A stretch of DNA of 64,000 bases from Telluribacter roseus (GTDB taxonomy: Bacteria; Bacteroidota; Bacteroidia; Cytophagales; Spirosomataceae), in assembly GCF_017355915.2 (NCBI RefSeq), contig NZ_JAFEUV020000004.1:62001-126000 (forward strand). Direction: 5' to 3'. Shown here piece after piece: positions 16,462-24,486 of the stretch (its first letter is position 1; each line of letters begins with the position of its first letter). The notes under the pieces were generated by a model that saw only the letters and a list, made by a program, of their open reading frames with translations, did not search any database and had not been told where the DNA came from. Position numbers and translations under genes: made by a program.

Positions 16462-17259
16462 TTATTCTAAATTCATTCCTGTTTTCGATTTTATTTCTTC
16501 TGCGATGTCTGGTCTATTCGGCTTGATCCACTTGTTAAATGTTTTTTGAATAAATGGCGATACCCAATATTGTGACTCTTCCTCTGGTGTCATTCCTACA
16601 TTAAGGTAATCAATGTAGTCCGTTGACATCATGTAGTGGTCATTTAAGTAAAATAGATAAGCAAAATGTTGAATAAAAACGGCTGTCAAGTCATCTGAGA
16701 AAGTGTCCAGTGTCTTAACTCTGTCCGACAAATAAATTGCATTATCATTTAACAACAAGTTATAATAGTAGTTGTAATGGGTATGGTCATTGCACCTGTC
16801 TCTCACTTCTTTGTAAAGTTTATCCTTTGAAAGTAGGTGTGTTATTGGCTTGATCTTATCGGAGTCTTTAATATATTTTGAAATCACTCGGTATTCAGGA
16901 ATTGTCTTTGTTCCTTTTCTCCAACTATCAATATGCTCAACAATAAGATTGTCTAGGTTGAAATGGTCATTTAAATACAAATTCGTATAAACATTTATTA
17001 TAGTTGAGTCGTAGTATTTTCTGAGTAAAGCGTAAGAGTCATTTATTCGTCCGTTTGACAAGATTTCTTTAATAGATTCAAGCGTTCCTTTTATGGAACT
17101 GAACACGTACGTGTCTAAATTCGCTATTGATTTTGTTCCTTGACTAATAAACCACATGGTAGTATGAGCCAAAGAAGCATAAAAGTCGGCAAATTCCGAA
17201 AGTTGCCCGAATACTTCATGGCTTGAATATTCTTTTCCTAATGGTTCCACTTTGTTCAT
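16462..17259 (-). CDS. unknown helical protein, partner of the AbiJ-like gene
   Basis: 265 aa, not recognised with confidence. It is mostly alpha-helical, Tyr/Asn/Asp-rich, without signal peptide or membrane helix. A segment RDRCNDHTH (Arg153 to His159) has RX5H spacing with Asp after Arg, as in some HEPN nucleases. The helices around SSIKGTLESIKEILSNG resemble DUF5677-type proteins. Its tight coupling (10 nt) to the AbiJ-like gene and shared AT-rich composition suggest a two-gene defence module in which this product is antitoxin, sensor or second effector. Confidence 0.6.
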   Translation of the reverse strand: MNKVEPLGKEYSSHEVFGQLSEFADFYASLAHTTMWFISQGTKSIANLDTYVFSSIKGTLESIKEILSNGRINDSYALLRKYYDSTIINVYTNLYLNDHFNLDNLIVEHIDSWRKGTKTIPEYRVISKYIKDSDKIKPITHLLSKDKLYKEVRDRCNDHTHYNYYYNLLLNDNAIYLSDRVKTLDTFSDDLTAVFIQHFAYLFYLNDHYMMSTDYIDYLNVGMTPEEESQYWVSPFIQKTFNKWIKPNRPDIAEEIKSKTGMNLE

Positions 17260-17469
17260 TGTTGTGTTGTCTTTATAGACTGATCGCTAACTCCTAAAAT
17301 GCGAAGGTTTTGTAATGCTTTTTGAGTTTATTTAGACTTTTGTGTTTTCTGATGGTAGTATAGTGGTCGTTTTTATTTGTCTCATAAAGCTGATTCACTA
17401 GCTTACTACCTTTACCCTTTAAATCTAAAAAACTGGTTGTACAAAGCCATTTATCTTCAAGAATTTTAT

Positions 17470-17930
17470 CTAACGGTATTCCCTCGCCACCCTCCGGTAC
17501 CCTTCCGCATTGGGATGCAGTCCATCCGTAAAGAGTAATTCATCAATAGTACCATCCAACTTTACCAGTACCTTTCCGGCATCCAGGTAATTGATCCCCA
17601 TTTCTTCGGTCAGTTTGGCAAGTCGGGTGTTCAGTTCGCGTACCCGCTTTTCCTCCTTGCGGCGGGGGTAGATGCCTACCATCGTCAGAGTAGCGGTGGG
17701 TTGGCGGTGCCGGATGGCCTGGATGAGCAGGCGCCAGCCGGTCAGGATTTCCTCGTCGGTGTTGAGGTGGAAGTTGTTGGTACCAATCATGACGTAGATC
17801 CGCTGCGCCTGGTAGCCGTCCAGTTCGCCGTGGTACACGCGCCAGAGCACGTTCTCGATGCGGTCCCAGCCGTAGCCGAGGTTATGTGCCTCCATGGGTC
17901 GAACACCGCCTTCCAGGAGTTAGCTTTGGA
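17470..17930 (-). pseudogene. truncated SGNH hydrolase copy (C-terminal fragment)
   Basis: The stretch NLGYGWDRIENVLWRVYHGE to the stop is about 90% identical over ~137 residues to the C-terminus of the double-SGNH protein at 22181-23956. It retains GTNN and the DGLHP Asp/His block but lacks the nucleophile Ser block. Homology continues upstream of the first ATG (17895) in another frame (SWKAVFDP), separated by a 1 nt deletion, then stops at the 17932 gene. This is therefore a decayed partial duplicate, although a 141 aa frame remains open. Confidence 0.8.
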
Positions 17931-17931
17931 C

Positions 17932-18414
17932 TTACTTTTTAACAGGGGTAGGTGGCTCTACATACGTGCCACTACCGGCGGCTAAAGTCCATTTTCCATT
18001 TGTCTTGATGTACGTTTCCAGCCGGGCTACGGTAAATCGTACAGGCTGTCCCTTTATTTCTGCCTGCACTTCAACTACTCCGTGAGCTACGGCTGTGTTG
18101 CCGTTATAGATATATATTTTAGGAGCAACTCCAGGTAGGCCTCTAATAGATTTGTAAATAAATTCTGTGTCAGCGGTGCCATTATATTTTATTGAATCTC
18201 CTGCCATCACAGGCGCCTTATACGTTTGCTTGTCCCATATCTTTCCATCGGGTGTTATGGCAATCAAACCTGTTGACCAGGGGACTTTATTAATGTCGCC
18301 TACTTGTTTCATTATTTCTTCCTGTTCCTCTTTGGGAAGTTCGTCAAAACGTACCTGGGCATATAGCCCGTGAGAAAGACAAGTCAAAAGCCATAAAGCC
18401 AGTATTCTTTTCAT
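17932..18414 (-). CDS. secreted NTF2/SnoaL-like (DUF4440-type) protein
   Basis: 160 aa from ATG 18414, which starts a signal peptide (MKRILALWLLTCLSHGLYAQ); a longer frame adds nine residues. The body fits a cone-shaped NTF2-like fold: FIYKSIRGLPGVAPKIYIYN, TAVAHGVVEVQ, and the final strand VARLETYIKTNGKWTLAAGS. Such proteins may be small enzymes or ligand binders; no catalytic residues can be assigned. Its stop abuts the SGNH pseudogene fragment. Confidence 0.6.
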   Translation of the reverse strand: MKRILALWLLTCLSHGLYAQVRFDELPKEEQEEIMKQVGDINKVPWSTGLIAITPDGKIWDKQTYKAPVMAGDSIKYNGTADTEFIYKSIRGLPGVAPKIYIYNGNTAVAHGVVEVQAEIKGQPVRFTVARLETYIKTNGKWTLAAGSGTYVEPPTPVKK

Positions 18415-18703
18415 ATAAAGAAGCAGTTTGAAGTAAATCAAAGTCTATGTTGTTCGCTAGTGAAGTATGGGTATATCTATATTATATATTATATTTTAGG
18501 GCTTCTGGGAAAATAGTCGGCATGCCCCACTGGAACGATGGGTGTGACGGGCTTTTTCTCACGGCAATCTCGCGAACTCCGCTGCGTAGTGTGTGATCGG
18601 CGCTTGAAATACCTTGCTGTCGCAGGTTTCGGAGAGCCGGTTGTGTGGCTGAATCAGTTGGTAGAGAGCAGCGAAACTGATCAACGTTTGTGTTTTCTTC
18701 GGC

Positions 18704-21700
18704 TCAATCGATTAGTTGTTTTTCTTTGTTTTCCTTACCAATGGTTATTTGGAGTGTAGCGGACCCGCTGATTTGACCATCCGGTTGCCGCTGAATCAGG
18801 ACAACCTCGTAATTACCCTCTTGTGCGTCCTCTTCAACGATACCGCCTACCACCAGTGGAGAGACGAGACCTTTGCCTGCTGCCACCGGAACTTGCACTG
18901 TTGGCCGCGGCAAAAGGAACACCACTTCCTGACCCTGATGCCAGCCGATACCCCATGATGGGCGAGCGGCCACGGACTTTATCCATTGTGCCTTGCCACC
19001 CCAACTTACAGGCGTTGGTTCCTGTTTCCATTGATTGAATGTGCGAAGCCGTCGCCGCAATAGCGGATTGAGCAGATTGACGTATAAATTTACTTGCTTC
19101 GGCAGTCGTCCCCGTATAATTTCAAGAATTAAGTAATCCGCTTCATTTTCTTCGTTGCCTATCACAGTTGCGAACTCAAAATCCTTGCCGGAGTCGGTTC
19201 CCACAATCGTGATGTTCTTCTGCGCCAGGTTGTTGTTGTCCCACACATGATTGCCGGTTGGCACCGGGCCGTCGTGCGGGGTGATTTCCACTAACAGGCA
19301 TGGATGCCAGTGCACCGAACTCATACCCACCGTCACCGTGACGGGAGGAATCAATCCTGCCGGCCACTCGACATTGACGATTTGATCGGCACCGGGAGCA
19401 AGGCCAGTCACCTTTGTCTCGCCGATGAAATAAGTTCCGGGCGTCATTGGTGTGGGCAGGGAGTCACCAGGCCCGTTGGTGGGTTGAAACGAAGTGGGAT
19501 ACGTAAATTCCAAACCTGGCCAATGAGTAACAGAGATACGTACCCAGGCATCCAGCGAAGCGACTGTCCCGTTGTTGCGAACGCGGGCATATACCCGATT
19601 AGGCTGGCCGCGCATAGGGTCTTGGTGAGGCCCGGCTGTGGCGTAATTCGGGGGCAAAGCGCCGGTGTCCATGCTGGGTGGCAACCGGCGGCACCAGATG
19701 TCCGGACTATTCCAGAAAGCACCTGCGGCAGCGACTGTGCCGGTGTCAGAAAGGTTGTCGCGGATTACAAGGTCGCGTGAAGCAGGAAACGTGAGGGCAG
19801 TTTGAACAGCGGCTGCCGCATTCACGCGGCCATAGCCATACCAGCCACTCCTAACAGGGGGCAATCCGGAAGTTACCGAGGGGTTACCGTTTATGTCCAG
19901 CCATTGGCCCACCGGATCGGTGTTGGCAAGGTCAAATCTGACTGCCGTGTCGCGCAGGATTTGGCGTGCTTCGATGTAGGTAAGCGCAGGGTTGGCCGAC
20001 AAAACCAATGCAGCCACACCCGCGCACAGCGGCGTAGCCGACGAGGTGCCGCCAAAGTTGTTTCGGTGATTTGCCGGTCCGGTCAACACCACATCGCTTG
20101 CCGCGTGTGGATTGAGCAATCCGCCTGTGAAAAGAACCCCGGTATGTCCCTGGACCGTTAGCTGATTCATCGATGTATTCACCGCGGTGACCTTCGCCGG
20201 CTCACTTCCGTTAGCACCAATGGCACCAATGTAAATGACAGAATTGACTGCGAATCCGGTAACGTTAGCAACGCTTAACACCGTAGCACCAACGGCTGTG
20301 GCGGCAGGCAGCGTTGTCTGTGCCGTTGCATAACTAATCAGGTTGCCCTCACCCAAATGATTTCCGCTCCACGGCATAAAACCTGTCGGCGGGTTGTGCA
20401 CCGTGGATAAAGCATCCTGAGTCGGAGAACACAAGGCTATCTGTCCCCAGCCCGAAAAAGGGGCACGGATCTCCGTAACGCCGTCATCTTTAAAAGAAGT
20501 TCCTGCAATTCCGAAACATTTTTCGTAAGCTCCATATGGCCTTGAGTCGGTGCCTGTCACAATATTGGCGTTTTGGTTGCCGGTGGAAAAGAAGCACATC
20601 GTGCCTTTGCCACCACGCCCGAAGGCGGTCACAAAATCCAATGTCGCCTTTGCCGTGCCCGAAAGCGGTGCGCCTACTCCTGGTGCGAGACTGCACGTGA
20701 TCACATCCGCGCCGCGGGGCAATGGTGCCGGGAATCCGGGCATCGTACTTTGCGGATTAAACCCTGCCATCCAGATATACTGATCACCTATAAAGACATC
20801 GGTAGTTGCCATTCCGGCGATAGTCATGATCTGTACATTCGGCGCACTACCGACCAGTCCGTAAGCTGGCCCGGCTATTGGTGCCGGATTGTTGGCCAGT
20901 GCCACTGACACTCCCGCGACTCCGGAACCATGAGCTCCCCAGGGATTGTCGTTGTTCGGGACCATGTTTAGGAAATCGAAGGCAGCGAAAACCTTTGGCG
21001 CACCATTGCTGATGTTTCCCTGAAAATCGGCGTTTGTGGGTACGCCCCCAGCTGATTGTACTCCAGTATCCCAAACAGCAAGCAGGATGTCCGGGTCACC
21101 GAAGGTATCGAGGCCTGCATCCTGCAAGTGCTGCCACGCGTCCTGCACCCCAATCAATTGCCGGTCCCATAAACCGGACCATAGAAAATCGGTTGGCGTA
21201 ATTGAGTCCAGTTCGGGTGTGACGTAAAGGTTGGGTTCAGCCCATTCCACATCCGGCCTCGCAGCCATTTTCTCAATGCTGTCCAGCAAGTCCAGTGTCG
21301 CGGGTTGGTTCCAGCTTAGTACCCAGGTGTGGGGAGCGTAGACAAGCTCTCGTACTACCGTGTAACCGTACTCTCTGGCAATTGCTGCCACGGCCTCAGC
21401 CCTTGGCCCGCGGAAACGCACGACAATTTCGCGTGTCAGAAAGCTGAAACCATTTTCACGCATACTCACCACTGCCCCCGCATGTTCAACCAACTGATGC
21501 TCCGAGAGACGAGTCAACACTGCCTGGGCGCTTTCGGCACGTAGACGGTAAAGGTGAATGCCAGCCCTCTCGGCAAGTTCCGGAACTTTCTGTGGCTCCA
21601 ATGGCATATTCACTGTAAGCTCCTCAAGAAATTTCTTGTCCGTTCGGGCTCTGTTAACGACAGTTACGGCAACCAGTTCAGGGTCAGCGTCCACCGGCAC

Positions 21701-22009
21701 CCGAACTTTTTCACGGAAGTAGGTCCTGCCCCTGCGTTCTCCCAGGATGAATATTTCGTGACCGGGAGCAGTGCCGACGGTTACCTTTCGGGATTGTCCC
21801 TCAAGTTTTTCGTGCGATACCTTAATTTCATAATTCCCGGCCGTAATCTCCTTTACTGAGTATGCCGCTCTATCGCGGTTGTACTTGACCGAAATCTTTT
21901 TAGCCTTACTTTCGCTCGGCTGAATGGTAATCTTTGCATCTTGAATTGGTTCGCCTTTCGCGTTGAACACATCAATTTGAAGCGAGGTGGAGTGGAGATT
22001 GTTCTTCAT
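18704..22009 (-). CDS. large subtilase (S8) serine peptidase with N-terminal CarboxypepD-like domain
   Basis: 1101 aa. Order: an N-terminal ~95 aa regulatory beta-sandwich (IDVFNAKGEPIQDAKITI), a fervidolysin-like propeptide region (~110-265), and a subtilase domain with Asp314 (AVWDTGVQ), His360 (GAHGSGVAGV), oxyanion Asn478 (STGNQN) and Ser656 (GGTSSATPL). A ~100 aa insert sits before the Ser block. C-terminal beta domains run from ~740 to 1101. It has no signal peptide. GTAC is rare here compared with neighbours, suggesting acquisition by transfer. The active-site triad is complete, so it is probably functional. Confidence 0.88.
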   Translation of the reverse strand: MKNNLHSTSLQIDVFNAKGEPIQDAKITIQPSESKAKKISVKYNRDRAAYSVKEITAGNYEIKVSHEKLEGQSRKVTVGTAPGHEIFILGERRGRTYFREKVRVPVDADPELVAVTVVNRARTDKKFLEELTVNMPLEPQKVPELAERAGIHLYRLRAESAQAVLTRLSEHQLVEHAGAVVSMRENGFSFLTREIVVRFRGPRAEAVAAIAREYGYTVVRELVYAPHTWVLSWNQPATLDLLDSIEKMAARPDVEWAEPNLYVTPELDSITPTDFLWSGLWDRQLIGVQDAWQHLQDAGLDTFGDPDILLAVWDTGVQSAGGVPTNADFQGNISNGAPKVFAAFDFLNMVPNNDNPWGAHGSGVAGVSVALANNPAPIAGPAYGLVGSAPNVQIMTIAGMATTDVFIGDQYIWMAGFNPQSTMPGFPAPLPRGADVITCSLAPGVGAPLSGTAKATLDFVTAFGRGGKGTMCFFSTGNQNANIVTGTDSRPYGAYEKCFGIAGTSFKDDGVTEIRAPFSGWGQIALCSPTQDALSTVHNPPTGFMPWSGNHLGEGNLISYATAQTTLPAATAVGATVLSVANVTGFAVNSVIYIGAIGANGSEPAKVTAVNTSMNQLTVQGHTGVLFTGGLLNPHAASDVVLTGPANHRNNFGGTSSATPLCAGVAALVLSANPALTYIEARQILRDTAVRFDLANTDPVGQWLDINGNPSVTSGLPPVRSGWYGYGRVNAAAAVQTALTFPASRDLVIRDNLSDTGTVAAAGAFWNSPDIWCRRLPPSMDTGALPPNYATAGPHQDPMRGQPNRVYARVRNNGTVASLDAWVRISVTHWPGLEFTYPTSFQPTNGPGDSLPTPMTPGTYFIGETKVTGLAPGADQIVNVEWPAGLIPPVTVTVGMSSVHWHPCLLVEITPHDGPVPTGNHVWDNNNLAQKNITIVGTDSGKDFEFATVIGNEENEADYLILEIIRGRLPKQVNLYVNLLNPLLRRRLRTFNQWKQEPTPVSWGGKAQWIKSVAARPSWGIGWHQGQEVVFLLPRPTVQVPVAAGKGLVSPLVVGGIVEEDAQEGNYEVVLIQRQPDGQISGSATLQITIGKENKEKQLID

Positions 22010-22180
22010 ATTGAATTTTGTTAGTGCCTACTCGGCTAACTCCGGTTAGTATCGGGAGTCGAATCGAATAGCGTGTCCAACGCCTACTTCCAAGATAGTA
22101 CGTAGTATCTTATTAGTGCCTGATTTACAAACAGTTTCGGTACTTGCCAAAAAGCATTAATAGAAAAATAAGGAATTTAT

Positions 22181-23956
22181 TTAACGGTACTTTTCCGCCA
22201 CCCTGCGGTACCCTTCCGCATTAGGATGTAGTCCGTCGGTGAAGAGAGATTCATCAATAGTACCATCTGGTTTGAGAAGTCCCTTCCCGGCGTCCAGGTA
22301 CTTCACGCCCATTTCTTCAGTTAGTTTGGCGAGTCGGGTGTTCAGCTCCCGCACCCGCTTTTCCTCCTTGCGACGGGGGTAGATGCCTACCATGGTGAGG
22401 GTCGCGGAGGGTTGACGATGTTTGATGGCTTCGATGAGTTGGCGCCATCCGGTTAGGATCTCGTCGTCGGTGTTGAGGTGGAAGTTGTTGGTGCCGATCA
22501 TGACGTAGATCCGCTGGGCCTGGTAGCCATCCAGTTCGCCGTGGTACACGCGCCAAAGGCTATTTTCGATGCGGTCCCAGCCGTAGCCGAGGTTGCGCGC
22601 ACCCCTGGGGTCAAAGGTGGCCTTCCAGGAGTCAGCACCGGTAGCTACGGGTCCCTTGGGGAGTCCGCCCCAGAAGTGGGTGATGGAGTTGCCGATCAGG
22701 ACGGTACGGGGCGGGTTGTCCCTATTCATCCGAAGGATCTCCTGGTGGCGGGCATCCCAGTCGTACTTATGGGGCTCGCGTAGCTGTATTACGGGGCGGG
22801 TGGTAGAGACAGTACCTACTGGCTCGTGCAGTACTTCACGCAGCTTCCGCTCGTAGCCCTCGGCGTAGCGCATCATGCCCAGGTCGTTGGGGTGGGTGCC
22901 GTCCACCATGGTTTCGATATCCTGCCCCAGGTCCTGCTTGGGGAGCAGGTACAGCTCCTTTACTCCTTCGGTTTGGAGCTGCGCAAAGGCGGCCCGCAGT
23001 ACCTCGTTCAGTTCCGAATAGCTCAGGCGACTCTTCGGGTTGATGGCTTCGTCGGTATAGCCGGCATGCTCCACCAGTACGATGGGCGTGGCTGTACGCT
23101 TCTGCCGCAGCGTCCTCACGGTCGTAAGGATCCGTTTTTTAACTTCATCCAGCGGGTAGTCTTCCCGATTGACCAGGTTGGGCAGGCAGTCCAGTACGTA
23201 TACCTTGGCCTCCACTTCGGCCAGCAGGTCCACTACCTCGGGTTCCAGTCGGCCATTGCCCGAGAAGCCCAGGTTAATGAGCGGGTGGTCCAGCTTGCGG
23301 GAGAGGATGCCGGTCCAGGACATGCCGGGGCGCGAGGCGCAGGCGCCCTGCGCGATGGAGGTACCGTATACGAGGATAGGCTTATCAGCCCGGGCAGGTA
23401 AGGAGGTCAACAGACTCCCTTCGGGAGTACCTATTTCCATCCACTTCACGCTATTGTACAGGGGCAGGTACAGGCGGTACTCGCGGCCCAGCTTGTGGTA
23501 CCCATCGTTGGGTTCGATGGTGCGGTAGTGGTACTCGATGGTGTCGCCAAAGGCGAATTTCGCGGAGCACCAGCGCCAGTCGCCGTCGTTGGAGATGGCG
23601 TACAGGTCTACGCCGCTGGCTCCGGTAGCGGGCATGTGGGGCAGGGCGTGTTTGCCGTCCACCACGTAGCGTACCTTGATCTCCGGAGCGTTGGAGCGGA
23701 AGCGCAGCATCAGGCCCGCCGATTGCCGCGACAGGTTCCAGACCACCGGGCGTACTTTGCCTTCGGCTCTTGCGGGGAGGCGGTCGTAGTAGTTTTTGGT
23801 TTCATTCGGCCAGGCCTGTCCTTCCAGTACCGGGATCGAAGCGGTAGCGGGGTTCCACCAGGTCCATGTTTGGGCCTGTACGGCGGTAGTATTCTGTGCC
23901 AGAACGGCAGTAAAGGTTAATAGAAGGAGTAGGGTAGTGGTGGTTATGCGGTGCAT
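22181..23956 (-). CDS. secreted double-domain SGNH/GDSL esterase
   Basis: 591 aa with signal peptide (LLLLLTFTAVLAQ). An N-terminal beta domain (~30-185) leads into a first SGNH domain: Ser200 in VYGTSIAQG, Asn260 in LDCLPN, and Asp352/His355 in VDGTHPNDLG. A second complete SGNH domain follows: Ser424 in LIGNSITHFW, GTNN at 488-491, Asp574/His577 in TDGLHPNAEG. Each half has its own catalytic set. The fold suggests carbohydrate O-deacetylation outside the cytoplasm. The C-terminal part is duplicated at 17470-17930. Confidence 0.85.
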   Translation of the reverse strand: MHRITTTTLLLLLTFTAVLAQNTTAVQAQTWTWWNPATASIPVLEGQAWPNETKNYYDRLPARAEGKVRPVVWNLSRQSAGLMLRFRSNAPEIKVRYVVDGKHALPHMPATGASGVDLYAISNDGDWRWCSAKFAFGDTIEYHYRTIEPNDGYHKLGREYRLYLPLYNSVKWMEIGTPEGSLLTSLPARADKPILVYGTSIAQGACASRPGMSWTGILSRKLDHPLINLGFSGNGRLEPEVVDLLAEVEAKVYVLDCLPNLVNREDYPLDEVKKRILTTVRTLRQKRTATPIVLVEHAGYTDEAINPKSRLSYSELNEVLRAAFAQLQTEGVKELYLLPKQDLGQDIETMVDGTHPNDLGMMRYAEGYERKLREVLHEPVGTVSTTRPVIQLREPHKYDWDARHQEILRMNRDNPPRTVLIGNSITHFWGGLPKGPVATGADSWKATFDPRGARNLGYGWDRIENSLWRVYHGELDGYQAQRIYVMIGTNNFHLNTDDEILTGWRQLIEAIKHRQPSATLTMVGIYPRRKEEKRVRELNTRLAKLTEEMGVKYLDAGKGLLKPDGTIDESLFTDGLHPNAEGYRRVAEKYR

Positions 23957-24039
23957 ATAGGGGTTAGGGGTATTGTTTTTGACTTAAAGGTAAAGGCTAA
24001 GTTCAACTTGATAGATACTGCCTTACGCTTCGTTTTGAT

Positions 24040-24190
24040 CTTTCTGGGCTGTGCAATCGTTTGGCTTTATTGAACTTGGTTGTGTATTGCCAGCTTTCGC
24101 CCTCACGGCCGGGCGGGCCCCGCCCTCTCAACGCCTCTTAATTTTATTGGCACCTATCGGGCCATAAAATAAGGAGGCTTATGAGAGGGC
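24040..24190 (+). repeat. structured repeat element, left copy
   Basis: This copy reads on the plus strand and is matched in inverted orientation by 24293-24460. The invariant 30 bp core is 24094-24123 (starting CTTTCGCCCTCACGGCCGGG). Similarity extends outward to about 24045 and inward to 24138 with scattered mismatches. The copy ends in a long hairpin: 24122-24130 pairs with 24182-24190, and inside it 24133-24151 pairs with 24161-24178 with small bulges. Both copies could encode the peptide FRPHGRAGPAL, but this copy has a stop just upstream. Confidence 0.75.
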
Positions 24191-24292
24191 TGTTAGAGAT
24201 TGCATTATTCATGTTTAGTAGCGATAATGCTTATTTGTTATAAAATTAATCATACACTTCCGTTACCAATAAGCACCCTGTCAACTATCTCA

Positions 24293-24460
24293 GCTCTCCC
24301 CTAAGCCGACCTTAGCCTGTGGGCCTTTGTGCGCGAGCTCTGCGCAGGCCCGCAGGGTACAGAGGCGTGGGGAGAGCGGGGCCCGCCCGGCCGTGAGGGC
24401 GAAAGACTGCATTACACAAGAAGGCTAGGATAAGGGCAAGCGACAGCATTACCCAGAAAA
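24293..24460 (-). repeat. structured repeat element, right copy (inverted)
   Basis: This copy reads on the minus strand; its 30 bp core is 24376-24405. Its terminal hairpin closes with 24293-24301 against 24369-24377. Inside are a small stem CTAAG/CTTAG (24301-24315) and a GC-rich stem, 24316-24326 against 24346-24356, with one G:U pair. A 63-codon frame (24312-24503) runs through it, begins with a basic stretch and a membrane helix, and ends in the core peptide. I regard that as element sequence rather than a proven gene. It overlaps the end of the 24487 gene's downstream region. Confidence 0.75.
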
Positions 24461-24486
24461 GTCTGAACTTATACTTGAAATTTGAT

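Noticed and set aside
18538-18759. 73-codon plus-strand frame between the subtilase and NTF2-like genes
   Set aside because: It overlaps the subtilase 3' end, is Arg/Cys-rich without pattern, and has no promoter or family resemblance.
18704-22009. Subtilase as activator of a bacterial gasdermin defence system
   Set aside because: No gasdermin-like small gene is adjacent; neighbours are an NTF2-like secreted protein and an SGNH gene.
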